Shown piece after piece: positions 15,476-24,214 of a DNA stretch of 40,207 nt. A program made the translations under genes and the position numbers. The notes under the pieces are model-generated. The model was given only the letters and a program-made list of their open reading frames with translations. It had not been told where the DNA came from and did not search any database. Within the stretch, counting starts at the first letter, position 1; each line of letters opens with the position of its first letter. The stretch covers positions 1-40,207 of the forward strand of contig JAHHSJ010000012.1 of assembly GCA_020025295.1 (NCBI GenBank). Direction: 5' to 3'. The DNA comes from Oscillospiraceae bacterium (GTDB lineage Bacteria > Bacillota > Clostridia > Oscillospirales > Oscillospiraceae).

Positions 15476-15967
15476 TTACTCTTCCATCTCCAGCGTCTTG
15501 GGGCACATCAGGAAGAAAACAGTGTTGCCCTCGGTGGCGGTCACCATTTCCTCAGCCTCGGTGCAGACATTCCAGCGCAGGTTGGCATTGGCCTCCAGCT
15601 CTGCCACGAATGCGTCCACATCAGCGCCCTCGTCCAGCTCAAAGATATAGCCGATGAAGGGGATGGTGCTGATCATGGGGCCAAAGGACACGCCGGAAGC
15701 AAAGCCGTTGATGTCGTTGTCAAAGCCCATCAGGAAACCGGGCTCTACAGGCATGACAGCAGGAGCGAACTCGATCTGCTTGTCAGACAGGATGGTGTTG
15801 GCCAGAGTTTCCATATCCTGATCGGCGTTGGCCTCGAACACAGCCTTCAGGGACTGGCCCAAAGTGGCGTCGGTGTCGGGCTTGTCCTTGCCGCCGCCGC
15901 AGGATGCCAGAGCCAGCATCATAGCAGCTGCCAGCAGCAGGGTGATCATTTTCTTCAGATTCTTCAT
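15476..15967 (-). CDS. Small secreted lipoprotein in the sigma-factor operon
   Basis: A 163-residue lipoprotein. A basic N-terminus and hydrophobic core lead to the lipobox LASC, with acylated Cys23, then a GGGKDKPDTD linker. The mature domain (about 35-163) is acidic and has no motif I recognise. It looks like a small alpha/beta domain (FEANADQDMETLANTIL, later IGYIFELDEGADVDAFVAEL). ATG 15967 overlaps the anti-sigma stop by ATGA and has GGAGGAAAC upstream; the longer frame would use a TTG before that site. It may be a sensor partner or a target of the sigma factor, judging only from the shared operon. Confidence 0.75.
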   Translation of the reverse strand: MKNLKKMITLLLAAAMMLALASCGGGKDKPDTDATLGQSLKAVFEANADQDMETLANTILSDKQIEFAPAVMPVEPGFLMGFDNDINGFASGVSFGPMISTIPFIGYIFELDEGADVDAFVAELEANANLRWNVCTEAEEMVTATEGNTVFFLMCPKTLEMEE

Positions 15968-16554
15968 GATTGTTTCCTCCAATGTTCGGTGTGATTGGTT
16001 CGGGCGACCCAGCCGCCCTCGTCCTCCTCATAGCTGAGGGTGACGCTACGGCAGGTATCTCCGCCGTGCATGGTCAGTTGATAGGTCTGCTCTCGCTGTG
16101 TCGGATCAATTTCCCAAAAAACAGTGATGTTTCCCGCAAGTGCGGTCCAATCCTCCTGTTCCTCGCCGTCCTGCAAAACCGATGCCGTACCGCCGCTGAC
16201 CTCCAGAGTGGTTTCCTTCTTCAGCGTCAGTTCCAGCTCCACCGGAAGCAGCTGGTTCGGCATTACCTGCCGGGAATAGGCCACCGCATCCTGCGGCATT
16301 CCGCTTCCCTCTTCCAGCACCACCGCACGCCCTTCCCGAAGGGGTTCTCCCATCAGGATGAGGTCCGCCGGTCCGGAGCCGAGTCGGCTCAGCCCAAGCA
16401 CCAGCAGCAGACAGGCCGCCAGTGCCGCAGCAGCGGCAAAAGGCCCGCTTCGCCGGGGGGCTTTGGTCTTGTTTGCTTCGGTCAGCACCCGTTCCCGCAG
16501 CTCTTCGGGGGCTTCCACGCTTCGATATGCATTCACTTGTTGTAAATCAAACAT
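15964..16554 (-). CDS. Putative membrane anti-sigma factor
   Basis: A 196-residue, single-pass protein. It has a short cytosolic N-terminus (1-37), one membrane helix (about 39-57) and an external domain of about 135 residues rich in beta structure and acidic groups. No zinc-binding HxxxCxxC motif is seen, so this is not a classical ZAS anti-sigma factor; the role is inferred from gene order and topology. ATG 16554, with GGAGGAGGG upstream, lies inside the sigma gene and overlaps its end by 8 bases. The longer open frame begins deep inside the sigma gene and is unlikely. Confidence 0.72.
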   Translation of the reverse strand: MFDLQQVNAYRSVEAPEELRERVLTEANKTKAPRRSGPFAAAAALAACLLLVLGLSRLGSGPADLILMGEPLREGRAVVLEEGSGMPQDAVAYSRQVMPNQLLPVELELTLKKETTLEVSGGTASVLQDGEEQEDWTALAGNITVFWEIDPTQREQTYQLTMHGGDTCRSVTLSYEEDEGGWVARTNHTEHWRKQS

Positions 16555-17041
16555 GGTGTCCCTCCTCCAGCTGCTGTTTGAGACTGCTTCTTCCCCGCTG
16601 CAGCCGCATCTTGACGGCCGACTGGGAAATACGCAGCATCCGGGCGGTTTCTTCCACAGAAAAGCCTTCCAGATCGTGGAGGGTAATGGCGGCACGGTAC
16701 TTCTCCGGCACACGGCTCAGACAGTCCAGCACCTCCTGCGCCTCTTCCGACGCATGGGCCGGGAAATGGTGCGCCTCCTCCAACGGAAGGGCTGCACGAA
16801 CTTTCCGGCGGCGCATCAGATCACAGCTGCGGTTGATGGTGGCTCTCACCAGCCATGCCCGCTGATGCTCCTCGTCCCGAAAGCCGGGGTTGTGCTCCAC
16901 CAGCTTGATGAACACATCCTGCACCGCATCCCGGGCGTCCTCGTCACAGCGAAGATAGCTCAGTGCCAAACGGTACAGCATATCCGCATAACGATCATAG
17001 ATCACAGCCAGATCCAGTTCTCGATGATGAAGCAAGCTCAC
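16547..17041 (-). CDS. ECF-type RNA polymerase sigma factor
   Basis: A 164-residue sigma-70 family member with regions 2 and 4 only. Region 2 spans about 12-75 (YDRYADMLYRLALSYL, then DAVQDVFIKL, where core RNA polymerase binds). Region 4 spans about 105-155 (LSRVPEKYRAAITLHDLEGF, then SVEETARMLRISQSAVKMRL). I prefer GTG 17041, because GAGGAGG stands 8 bases before it, whereas ATG 17071 has no ribosome binding site. It leads a three-gene operon with overlapping anti-sigma and lipoprotein genes. The regulon is unknown; the MBOAT/DHHW pair downstream is one candidate target. Confidence 0.92.
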   Translation of the reverse strand: MSLLHHRELDLAVIYDRYADMLYRLALSYLRCDEDARDAVQDVFIKLVEHNPGFRDEEHQRAWLVRATINRSCDLMRRRKVRAALPLEEAHHFPAHASEEAQEVLDCLSRVPEKYRAAITLHDLEGFSVEETARMLRISQSAVKMRLQRGRSSLKQQLEEGHHV

Positions 17042-17123
17042 CGTTTCGCCCTCCTCACTTAAAACACGCATGAGACTTGGTTCAGGTCACATGCAAAACA
17101 AAAATTTTTTCTCACAGCGCCTC

Positions 17124-17152
17124 ATTATAATATGTTTGCCCATTCCTGACAA
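17124..17152 (-). promoter_or_regulatory. Promoter of the ECF sigma operon
   Basis: On the minus strand TTGTCA (17147-17152), a 17-base spacer and perfect TATAAT (17124-17129): a vegetative promoter, so basal expression is expected independent of the ECF sigma. Confidence 0.8.
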
Positions 17153-17205
17153 CTCATTTCCGCAAAATACACACGTTCCATCGGCTCTGCCCCGGTTTGG
17201 CTGTC

Positions 17206-17230
17206 TTTCCGACCGGAAATGTGTTAAAAT
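17206..17230 (+). promoter_or_regulatory. Putative promoter of the AEC transporter gene
   Basis: An extended -10, TGT-TAAAAT (17225-17230), follows the dyad TTTCC-GACC-GGAAA (17206-17219). The -35 box is poor, which suggests activator dependence or weak expression. Confidence 0.45.
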
Positions 17231-17258
17231 AAAGGCACTTTGACAGGAGAGATGCTGT

Positions 17259-18227
17259 ATGGATTCCTTTCTTTTTGCCCTCAATGCCACCCTTCCGATT
17301 TTTCTTGTGATTCTGCTGGGGTGGTTTCTGCGTCGGATAGGACTGCTCACCCCCGCTTTTACCAATGTCGCAAACAAATATGTTTTTCAGTGCGCCCTCC
17401 CCTTCAGCCTGTTTCGGTCCATGTCCTCCATGGATTTCCGCTCGGAGTTTGACCCCAAGTTCTGCCTGTTCTGTTTTGGCGTCACAACGGTGATGTTTTT
17501 GGGGGTTTGGGGTATCTCGTGGCTGGCACTGAAAAACCGCGCGCTGGTGGGTGCCTTTGCCCAAGCCAGCGTCCGCTCCAGTGCTGCCATTCTGGGCATT
17601 GCCATGGCAGAGAACATCTACGGCAGCGCCGGGATGGTCCCCATGATGATTATGGCCTCCGTGCCTTTTTTCAACGCTTATTCGGTGGTGATTCTCACAT
17701 TTTCTCCCCATGTGGACGAGAACGGGCAGCTGATTCCCCCTGCCCCGGAGGAGAATCTCTGGAAGAAAACCCTGTGCAATGTGGCGAAAAACCCCATTAT
17801 CATCGCCATTTTACTGGGCATTCCCTTCTCTTTGTTCTCCATTCCCATTCCAACCCTCGCCCAGACCTTTATCTCTCAAGTGGCAGGCTCTGCCACCACC
17901 ATTGCCTTGCTGGTGGTGGGCGCCACCTTCACCGGGCTGGACTCGTTCCGAAACTGGAAGCCCACCCTCGCCGCTACCCTCATCAAGCTGTTCCTGCTGC
18001 CTGCACTGTTTTTGCCGCTGGCGGCTTGGTTTGGCTTCCGGAACAGTGCCCTCATCGCCATTCTCATCATGGTGGGCGGCCCCACCACGGTGAGCTGCTT
18101 CGTCATGGCAAAGCAGATGGGCGGCGACGCCAAGCTGACCGCGCAGGCGGTGGCCCTTTCCACACTGGTTTCCTCCCTCTCCATCACCCTGTGGGTGTTC
18201 TTGCTCCATCACTTCTGCCTGATTTAA
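17259..18227 (+). CDS. AEC-family transporter
   Basis: A 322-residue permease of the auxin efflux carrier family, with ten hydrophobic segments in two halves separated by a cytosolic loop (about 148-170). The N-terminal ATLPIFLVILLGWFLRRIGLL and the crossover-like segments NKYVFQCALPFSLF and GGPTTVSCFVMAKQMGGD are typical. Bacterial members export or exchange organic acids such as malate or malonate; the substrate here cannot be told. AGGAGA lies 8 bases before ATG. It stands alone, convergent with a LysR gene. Confidence 0.9.
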   Translation: MDSFLFALNATLPIFLVILLGWFLRRIGLLTPAFTNVANKYVFQCALPFSLFRSMSSMDFRSEFDPKFCLFCFGVTTVMFLGVWGISWLALKNRALVGAFAQASVRSSAAILGIAMAENIYGSAGMVPMMIMASVPFFNAYSVVILTFSPHVDENGQLIPPAPEENLWKKTLCNVAKNPIIIAILLGIPFSLFSIPIPTLAQTFISQVAGSATTIALLVVGATFTGLDSFRNWKPTLAATLIKLFLLPALFLPLAAWFGFRNSALIAILIMVGGPTTVSCFVMAKQMGGDAKLTAQAVALSTLVSSLSITLWVFLLHHFCLI

Positions 18228-18230
18228 TTC

Positions 18231-18272
18231 AAAAAGCGGCATCTGTTGGATTTCCAACAGATGCCGCTTTTT
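18231..18272. terminator. Bidirectional terminator
   Basis: A perfect 20-bp inverted repeat with a 2-base centre has AAAAA at one end and TTTTT at the other, so it works in both directions for the convergent AEC and LysR genes. Its last base touches the LysR stop codon. Confidence 0.96.
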
Positions 18273-19147
18273 CACAGAGTACACTGTTTTAGCTCGTTAA
18301 TGACCGCCCGAAGTGCCGCACTCATCCACTTTTCCCGGTGGAACAGCAGCTGCGCCCAGACCTCAACCTGAATTTCTTCCACATTCAGCTCCACCAGTCT
18401 GCCCTTTTCCACACTCTTGCGATAGGCGAACTCCGGCAGAAAGGCCACGCCCGCCCCCTGCTCTGCCAGATTGCAGAGCAAATCCGTATTACTGCTCTCC
18501 AGAGACGGCTGAATGCCCAAGGCACACTGGGCAAACTCCTGATCCAGCAATCTGCGGTAACTCATGCCCTTTTCCGTCAGCAGCAGCGGATAGTTCAGCA
18601 GCTCCTCCGGAGCGATTTTGTCCCGTCCCGCCAGCGGATGGTCCGGGGACGCCACAAACCGGGCCGGAATGCGCTGCTCCTGCACAATCGTATAGTCCGC
18701 ACCCCGAATGGGGCTGTCCAGCGTGTACAGCAAGTCCGCCTCGTTCTGGTCAATCATCCGGAACAGGTCCTGCGTGCCTGCGGTAGTGATTTTCAGCGTT
18801 ACTCCCGGGTGTCTGCTCCGCAGACGGGAAAAAATATGGCCCACGGTAGCCACACACAGGGAGTCCGCCGTCGCCAGACGGACCACGCCCGCCGGTTCTT
18901 CCTCTTTGTGCGTAAAATCCAGCACAATGCCTTCAATTTCATTGGCACAGTGCAGCAGCCGCATCCCGTCGTTGGTCAGCTTTACCGTGTGGTTGATCCG
19001 CTCGAACAGCTTCACTCCCAGTTCCTCCTCCAACTGCTTGATTTGGAAGGAAATCGTTGATTGGGAGTACCCCAGCCGCTCTGCCGCCCTTGTAAAGCTT
19101 CTCAGCTCTGCCACTTGGATAAACGAGGTCAAATTCTTCAGGTCCAT
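18272..19147 (-). CDS. LysR-family transcriptional regulator
   Basis: A 291-residue regulator with an N-terminal winged helix-turn-helix (residues 1-60, FTRAAERLGYSQSTISFQIKQLEEELG) and a two-lobed effector domain (about 88-290). ATG 19147 is preferred over ATG 19135 or the upstream ATG 19159 because GGAGGG sits 4 bases before it. It is divergent from an AGCS amino-acid:sodium symporter gene, with a T-N11-A box between them at the position expected for activation. It most likely controls that transporter in response to the transported amino acid or a product of it. Confidence 0.93.
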   Translation of the reverse strand: MDLKNLTSFIQVAELRSFTRAAERLGYSQSTISFQIKQLEEELGVKLFERINHTVKLTNDGMRLLHCANEIEGIVLDFTHKEEEPAGVVRLATADSLCVATVGHIFSRLRSRHPGVTLKITTAGTQDLFRMIDQNEADLLYTLDSPIRGADYTIVQEQRIPARFVASPDHPLAGRDKIAPEELLNYPLLLTEKGMSYRRLLDQEFAQCALGIQPSLESSNTDLLCNLAEQGAGVAFLPEFAYRKSVEKGRLVELNVEEIQVEVWAQLLFHREKWMSAALRAVINELKQCTL

Positions 19148-19160
19148 TGCGCCCTCCATT

Positions 19161-19175
19161 ATCGAATCTTTCGAT
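19161..19175. promoter_or_regulatory. LysR recognition box
   Basis: ATCGAA-TCT-TTCGAT is a perfect dyad with the T-N11-A core TCGAATCTTTCGA. It is centred about 65 bases before the predicted start of the AGCS transcript, the classical place for the LysR recognition site. Confidence 0.78.
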
Positions 19176-19197
19176 GGTGTATATCTTTATTATCTGT

Positions 19198-19226
19198 TTT
19201 ACAAATAGATACCTATACTGTATACT
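19198..19226 (+). promoter_or_regulatory. Promoter of the AGCS symporter gene
   Basis: TTTACA (19198-19203), a 17-base spacer and TATACT (19221-19226). A 10-bp palindrome, AACAATTGTT (19227-19236), covers the likely start site. Confidence 0.72.
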
Positions 19227-19262
19227 AACAATTGTTGAAAATCAAGTGAGGAGTTTCTTCCT

Positions 19263-20663
<1,401 letters not shown>

Positions 20664-20696
20664 TAAGCACACGAATCTTCTTCCAAATTCCTCTTA

Positions 20697-20750
20697 AAAC
20701 CACACCTGCGGTGAACTCCAGCCGGAGTTTTCCGCAGGTGTGGTTTCTGT
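20697..20750 (+). terminator. Terminator after the AGCS gene
   Basis: The perfect 15-bp stem AAACCACACCTGCGG / CCGCAGGTGTGGTTT encloses a second 6-bp stem (AACTCC / GGAGTT). T-rich sequence follows. Confidence 0.92.
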
Positions 20751-20756
20751 TTCGTC

Positions 20757-20773
20757 AAGTATGCGCCATACTT
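20757..20773. repeat. Short perfect inverted repeat
   Basis: AAGTATG-CGC-CATACTT, between the two terminators of convergent genes. Function unknown. Confidence 0.4.
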
Positions 20774-20803
20774 TATATCACACAAAGAAACGCCCTCAGA
20801 GCT

Positions 20804-20838
20804 GAAAACGGACGGCTGTGTGTCAAACACAGCCGTCC
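20804..20838 (-). terminator. Terminator of the cytidylate-kinase-like gene
   Basis: The perfect 12-bp stem GGACGGCTGTGT / ACACAGCCGTCC is followed on the minus strand by GTTTTC, a short T tract. Confidence 0.8.
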
Positions 20839-20865
20839 TGCTCAAAAGGTATCTTAACTTAACCT

Positions 20866-21483
20866 TTACTCCAAATGGAACCGTTCCCGGACAGCCTGCG
20901 CCAGCAGCTGAGCGGTTCCCTCCACCCCAAATACGGCGGAATTCACCGACAAATCCTTGTGATGGATACTCTCCGGCAGATAACCGGCATAGTTCAGCTG
21001 GTAGGACTTGCGCTCCTCATCCTTCTTCGTCACCAGCCGCCGTGCGGCGCTCTCCTTGATCTGAAGTTCTTCGACGCAGTTCCGCACCCGAACCTCGTAG
21101 GGAGCGTAGATGAAAAAGCGGATGACATTCTTGTATTCTTCCAATACGAAATCGGAACATCTGCCCACAATAATGCAGCTTTCATCATCTGCCATGCGGC
21201 GAATAATCTTGCGCTGGGCGTCAAAAATCATGTTCTGGGTCACATTCGTCCGGTTCCCCAGTCGCTGGAACATCGGAAACAGGTACTCATCCACAATTCT
21301 GTGGGCTCGCTCCTCGTTTTCATCCACAATCTGGGCGGACAGATCCAGTTCTTTTGCAGTTTCCCGAATCAGCTCTTCATTGTAGCAGGGAATATCCAAC
21401 AGCTGACCCAGACGGTTGGCTGTCTTTCGTCCCAGACTGCAAAACTGATTGGTAATGGTAATCACACAATTCTTTTGTTCCAT
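20866..21483 (-). CDS. Cytidylate-kinase-like family protein
   Basis: A 205-residue protein of the cytidylate-kinase-like P-loop group common in gut Firmicutes. It starts VITITNQFCSLGRKTANRLG, the place of the ITI-x3-GSGGR nucleotide loop. Here Gly-rich residues are replaced (FCSLGRK), though Gly and Arg/Lys remain. Later features include the NEELI segment, IVGRCSDFVL, and the LID-like stretch ESAARRLVTKKDEERKSYQLNY with Arg and Lys residues for phosphate binding. Nucleoside monophosphate kinase activity is unproven in this subgroup. ATG 21483 has AAGGAGTGA upstream. It follows the NhaC-type gene by 21 bases in one transcript. Confidence 0.8.
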   Translation of the reverse strand: MEQKNCVITITNQFCSLGRKTANRLGQLLDIPCYNEELIRETAKELDLSAQIVDENEERAHRIVDEYLFPMFQRLGNRTNVTQNMIFDAQRKIIRRMADDESCIIVGRCSDFVLEEYKNVIRFFIYAPYEVRVRNCVEELQIKESAARRLVTKKDEERKSYQLNYAGYLPESIHHKDLSVNSAVFGVEGTAQLLAQAVRERFHLE

Positions 21484-21504
21484 AAACTCACTCCTTCGCA
21501 CGAT

Positions 21505-22857
21505 TTACATGACATATCCTGCGATTAAGTATCCAATCAAGGACAGTATAGCAGCAATCATGGTGTAAGGCAACTGAGAAAGGGCGTGTTCCATATTGCT
21601 GATGCCGGCACTATTGGCAGACAGCACGGTGGCGTCGGTATAGAAGCAGGCATGGCTTCCGAAGGTGCCGCCGGAGACGATGGCTGCCATAGTCAGCACC
21701 GGATTGGCTCCCAGCGCTCCGCACATGGGCAGCAGAATGGGCGCCACCACGGCACTCATGCCCCAGTTGGAGCCGGTGACAAAGGCCAGCACACCCAGCA
21801 GCAGGAAGGACACCGCCGGGAACAGATGCGGGGACAGGACGGGCTGAGCCACCGCCACAAGGAACTGGGTGAGGTGGAGCAGATCGCACACTTCCTTCAG
21901 GGTAAAGGCTGCCACCAGCATGAAGAAAATGCTCATCATATCGGCAAACCCGGACACGGTGAGGTTAAAAAACTCCTCCATATCCATGCGTTTGCCCGGC
22001 ACATACATCACAAGGCAGACAATCAGCGCCACCACAATGGCCAGCAGAATATTCAGCGTCGTGACTCCGATGATGACCAAACCCAGCATGGGCACCAGAA
22101 AATTCCACACATTTCCTTCGGTATCGGTGTCCATATACTCCTCGTGGTTATACTTCTTGCTGGCATCGCTGTACACCCGGCCGGTTTCCTCCACGCGCTG
22201 ATAGGCACGCTTCATCGCACCCAGCTTGGGCATGACGCCCAAGGTGAACAGCGCCACAATGATCAAGGCAATCACGGGATAAAAGCAGAAGGGAATGGCA
22301 TGGAGATAGGCGTCCATGGCGGAGGGGAACCGGCTGGAAATGACCTCCTCCTCGTAAAACAGGGATGCGAAGAAGATGGCCCAAGTGGAAATCGGCAGCA
22401 GTACGCACACCGGGGCGCCGGTAGAATTCAAGATAAACGCCAAAGACTCCCGGGGCAGCTTGCGTTTGTCGTAAATCCCCTTCATACAGACGCCGATGGT
22501 CAGCACATTGAGATAATCGTCCACAAACAGCAGGATGCCCAAAAGGAAGGAAGTAAACAAGGTACGCCGATCCGTGCTGCATACCTTGGAGATGATGTTG
22601 GAAAAGCCGAATGTGCCTTTGGATGCCTGAAGCAGCGCAATCAGGCTGCCAAACAGGCCGCACACCAGCCAAAGCCACGCATTGTCCGCCACCACCTGAG
22701 TGATGAGCGAGCACCATTCACTCAGCGCCTGACCGTGATACAGATAGACGCAGCCCAGCACCGAACCAAGGAGCAAAAACTCCGTACAGCGCCGGGTGGC
22801 AATCGCACCGACAATGAGGATTGCAATAATAATGATAGCAAAGAGTCCGTCTGACAT
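21505..22857 (-). CDS. NhaC-type Na+/H+ antiporter family transporter
   Basis: A 450-residue membrane carrier of the NhaC/IT superfamily. Landmarks: the long early helix pair, GILLFVDDYLNVLTIGVCM at about 109-127 with the conserved Asp-Asp, NSTGAPVCVLLPISTWAIFF at about 144-163, and TGSNWGMSAVVAPILLPM with SGGTFGSHACFYTDATVLSA in the C-terminal half. Members exchange sodium for protons or for organic solutes; with the agmatine genes upstream an organic-cation or amino-acid substrate is conceivable but unproven. GGGGGGTCAG stands before ATG. A terminator-type hairpin upstream suggests it is mostly transcribed on its own. Confidence 0.85.
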   Translation of the reverse strand: MSDGLFAIIIIAILIVGAIATRRCTEFLLLGSVLGCVYLYHGQALSEWCSLITQVVADNAWLWLVCGLFGSLIALLQASKGTFGFSNIISKVCSTDRRTLFTSFLLGILLFVDDYLNVLTIGVCMKGIYDKRKLPRESLAFILNSTGAPVCVLLPISTWAIFFASLFYEEEVISSRFPSAMDAYLHAIPFCFYPVIALIIVALFTLGVMPKLGAMKRAYQRVEETGRVYSDASKKYNHEEYMDTDTEGNVWNFLVPMLGLVIIGVTTLNILLAIVVALIVCLVMYVPGKRMDMEEFFNLTVSGFADMMSIFFMLVAAFTLKEVCDLLHLTQFLVAVAQPVLSPHLFPAVSFLLLGVLAFVTGSNWGMSAVVAPILLPMCGALGANPVLTMAAIVSGGTFGSHACFYTDATVLSANSAGISNMEHALSQLPYTMIAAILSLIGYLIAGYVM

Positions 22858-22884
22858 GACTGACCCCCCTCTCGGGTGTTCTAA

Positions 22885-22902
22885 AGCCGATTATGCTCGG
22901 CT
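22885..22902. promoter_or_regulatory. Dyad before the NhaC-type gene
   Basis: AGCCGA-TTATGC-TCGGCT is a perfect 6-bp inverted repeat. On the minus strand its centre reads CATAAT, a possible -10 box, so a bound protein would cover the promoter. The -35 match is weak. Confidence 0.4.
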
Positions 22903-22932
22903 TGGGCAAAAAAGCAGCACACAAAAGTGTAC

Positions 22933-22962
22933 AAAAAAGTCCTTTCTACGGAAGAAAGGACT
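22933..22962 (-). terminator. Terminator of the agmatine operon
   Basis: The perfect 9-bp stem GTCCTTTCT / AGAAAGGAC with loop ACGGA is followed on the minus strand by TTTTTT. Confidence 0.88.
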
Positions 22963-22968
22963 ACTTTT

Positions 22969-23003
22969 AGCCGGTCCGGTGGGTAAAACCCACCAGACCG
23001 GCT
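22969..23003 (-). other. Long GC-rich hairpin after the 49-aa ORF
   Basis: A 15-bp stem (AGCCGGTCCGGTGGG with CCCACCAGACCGGCT, one wobble in the minus-strand RNA) lies 9 bases past the small ORF stop and 6 bases before the terminator hairpin. On the minus strand it lacks a T tract, so it may protect the mRNA 3' end. Confidence 0.7.
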
Positions 23004-23011
23004 TTATTTAG

Positions 23012-23161
23012 TTACTCAAGAGGATCCTCCGCACCGATTTCGCAAATCTGTGCCGCAGGGGTCTGTCCCATTGCAGTATTGCACGCCACGAAAGACCAGC
23101 CGCAGGTGTTACCCTCCGCCCGTCGACGATCACGATTCAGCTCAATTGCAAACTTAGACAA
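23012..23161 (-). CDS. Novel 49-residue protein ending the agmatine operon
   Basis: An ORF of 49 codons lies 33 bases after the putrescine carbamoyltransferase gene. A perfect AGGAGG (23170-23175) sits 8 bases before a TTG start at 23161; no ATG fits, and the frame is open back to the upstream TAA. The product begins MSKFAIELNRDRRRAEG, then has a Cys-containing middle (NTCGWSFVACN, Cys20 and Cys27), Cys40 and an acidic end (GAEDPLE). It is amphipathic, with no signal peptide or membrane helix. I recognise no family. A role as a small regulator, a metal-binding partner of the enzymes or a modified peptide is open. The hairpins immediately after its stop support a real cistron. Confidence 0.6.
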   Translation of the reverse strand: MSKFAIELNRDRRRAEGNTCGWSFVACNTAMGQTPAAQICEIGAEDPLE

Positions 23162-23194
23162 ACCCGTCTCCTCCTTTGGAGTGTTCTGTTGTGA

Positions 23195-24214
23195 TTACAG
23201 CAGGTCACGCTCAGCCATGAAGGCATCCAGCTCTTCCTTAACGGCAGCCTTCTGCACCTCAGAAGCTTCCTTCTGGTAACGAGTGAAGTACACCAGCAGA
23301 CCACGCATAGCGGTCAGGCGGTTGCCAGCCTCGTCCCAGCACAGGGAAGCATCGGAGTCAGCGACCTCGTCGGTGACATCCTCACCGCGGGTAGCGGGCA
23401 GGCAGTGCATGAACTTGCAGCCGATGTTGCCCAGCTGCATCATCTCACGGTTGACCTGATACTCGCCGAAGACCTTCACGCGCTCTTCCTTGGGCATCTC
23501 GTTCTCGTACAGACCGTACCACACATCGGTGTAGATGAAGTCAGCGCCGTGGACAGCATTACGGTCAGTGGTGACCTCGAAGGTGCCGCCGGAGATCTCG
23601 CAGTTTGCCTGCATGACAGCCTTGTGGCCCTCGTTCAGCAGGTGAGCCTCAGGACCATAGTGGACAAAGTGCATACCCAGCTTGGTGCAGATGAAGCCCA
23701 GAGAAGCGCAGACCTGAGTGCCGTCGCCCACGAACACGACCTTGACATCTTCCAGCTTCTTGCCGCGAGGCAGGTTCTCGAAGATGGTGCACATATCGCC
23801 GATCTCCTGAGTGGGATGGTTGTAGTCGGACATACCGTTCAGCACGGGCACGGTGGAAGCGTTCGCCAGATCCACGACGGTCTTGTGCTCGATAACACGG
23901 GCCATGATGATGTCAACCAGCTGAGACAGAACTTTGCCGGTGTCGCCGATGGTCTCGTGACCGCCCAGCTGGATCATGCCAGGCCCGAGGTACTGAGCGT
24001 GGCCGCCCAGCTGGCTCATAGCAGTCTCGAAGGAGACACGGGTACGGGTGGAGGACTGCTGGAAGATCATAGCCAGAGTCTTGTCCTTCATCAGAGGGGG
24101 ATAATAACCGGCCTTGATGCACTTCTTAATCTTCAGAGACAGCTCGATGATGTCGATCAGCTCTTCCTTGGTGAAATCGTTGGTGTCAATAAAATGACGG
24201 AGACCCTTATTCAT
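23195..24214 (-). CDS. aguB: Putrescine carbamoyltransferase
   Basis: A 339-residue transcarbamylase of the agmatine deiminase pathway. It converts N-carbamoylputrescine plus phosphate into putrescine and carbamoyl phosphate. The carbamoyl phosphate site STRTR is at 55-59, HPTQ at 133-136, and HCLPATRG lies in the C-terminal half. The stretch DVWYGLYENEMPKEER and the long C-terminal helix distinguish it from ornithine carbamoyltransferase, whose SMGE-type loop is absent. Start: ATG 24214, with AGGAGG 9 bases upstream; the longer frame reaches into the hairpin-rich spacer. It is cytosolic and acts after agmatine deiminase, encoded upstream. Confidence 0.93.
   Translation of the reverse strand: MNKGLRHFIDTNDFTKEELIDIIELSLKIKKCIKAGYYPPLMKDKTLAMIFQQSSTRTRVSFETAMSQLGGHAQYLGPGMIQLGGHETIGDTGKVLSQLVDIIMARVIEHKTVVDLANASTVPVLNGMSDYNHPTQEIGDMCTIFENLPRGKKLEDVKVVFVGDGTQVCASLGFICTKLGMHFVHYGPEAHLLNEGHKAVMQANCEISGGTFEVTTDRNAVHGADFIYTDVWYGLYENEMPKEERVKVFGEYQVNREMMQLGNIGCKFMHCLPATRGEDVTDEVADSDASLCWDEAGNRLTAMRGLLVYFTRYQKEASEVQKAAVKEELDAFMAERDLL

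Noticed and set aside
23195..24214. Ornithine carbamoyltransferase instead of putrescine carbamoyltransferase
   Set aside because: The YGLYENEMPKEER region, C-terminal helix and position beside agmatine deiminase fit the putrescine enzyme, while the ornithine SMGE-type loop is missing.
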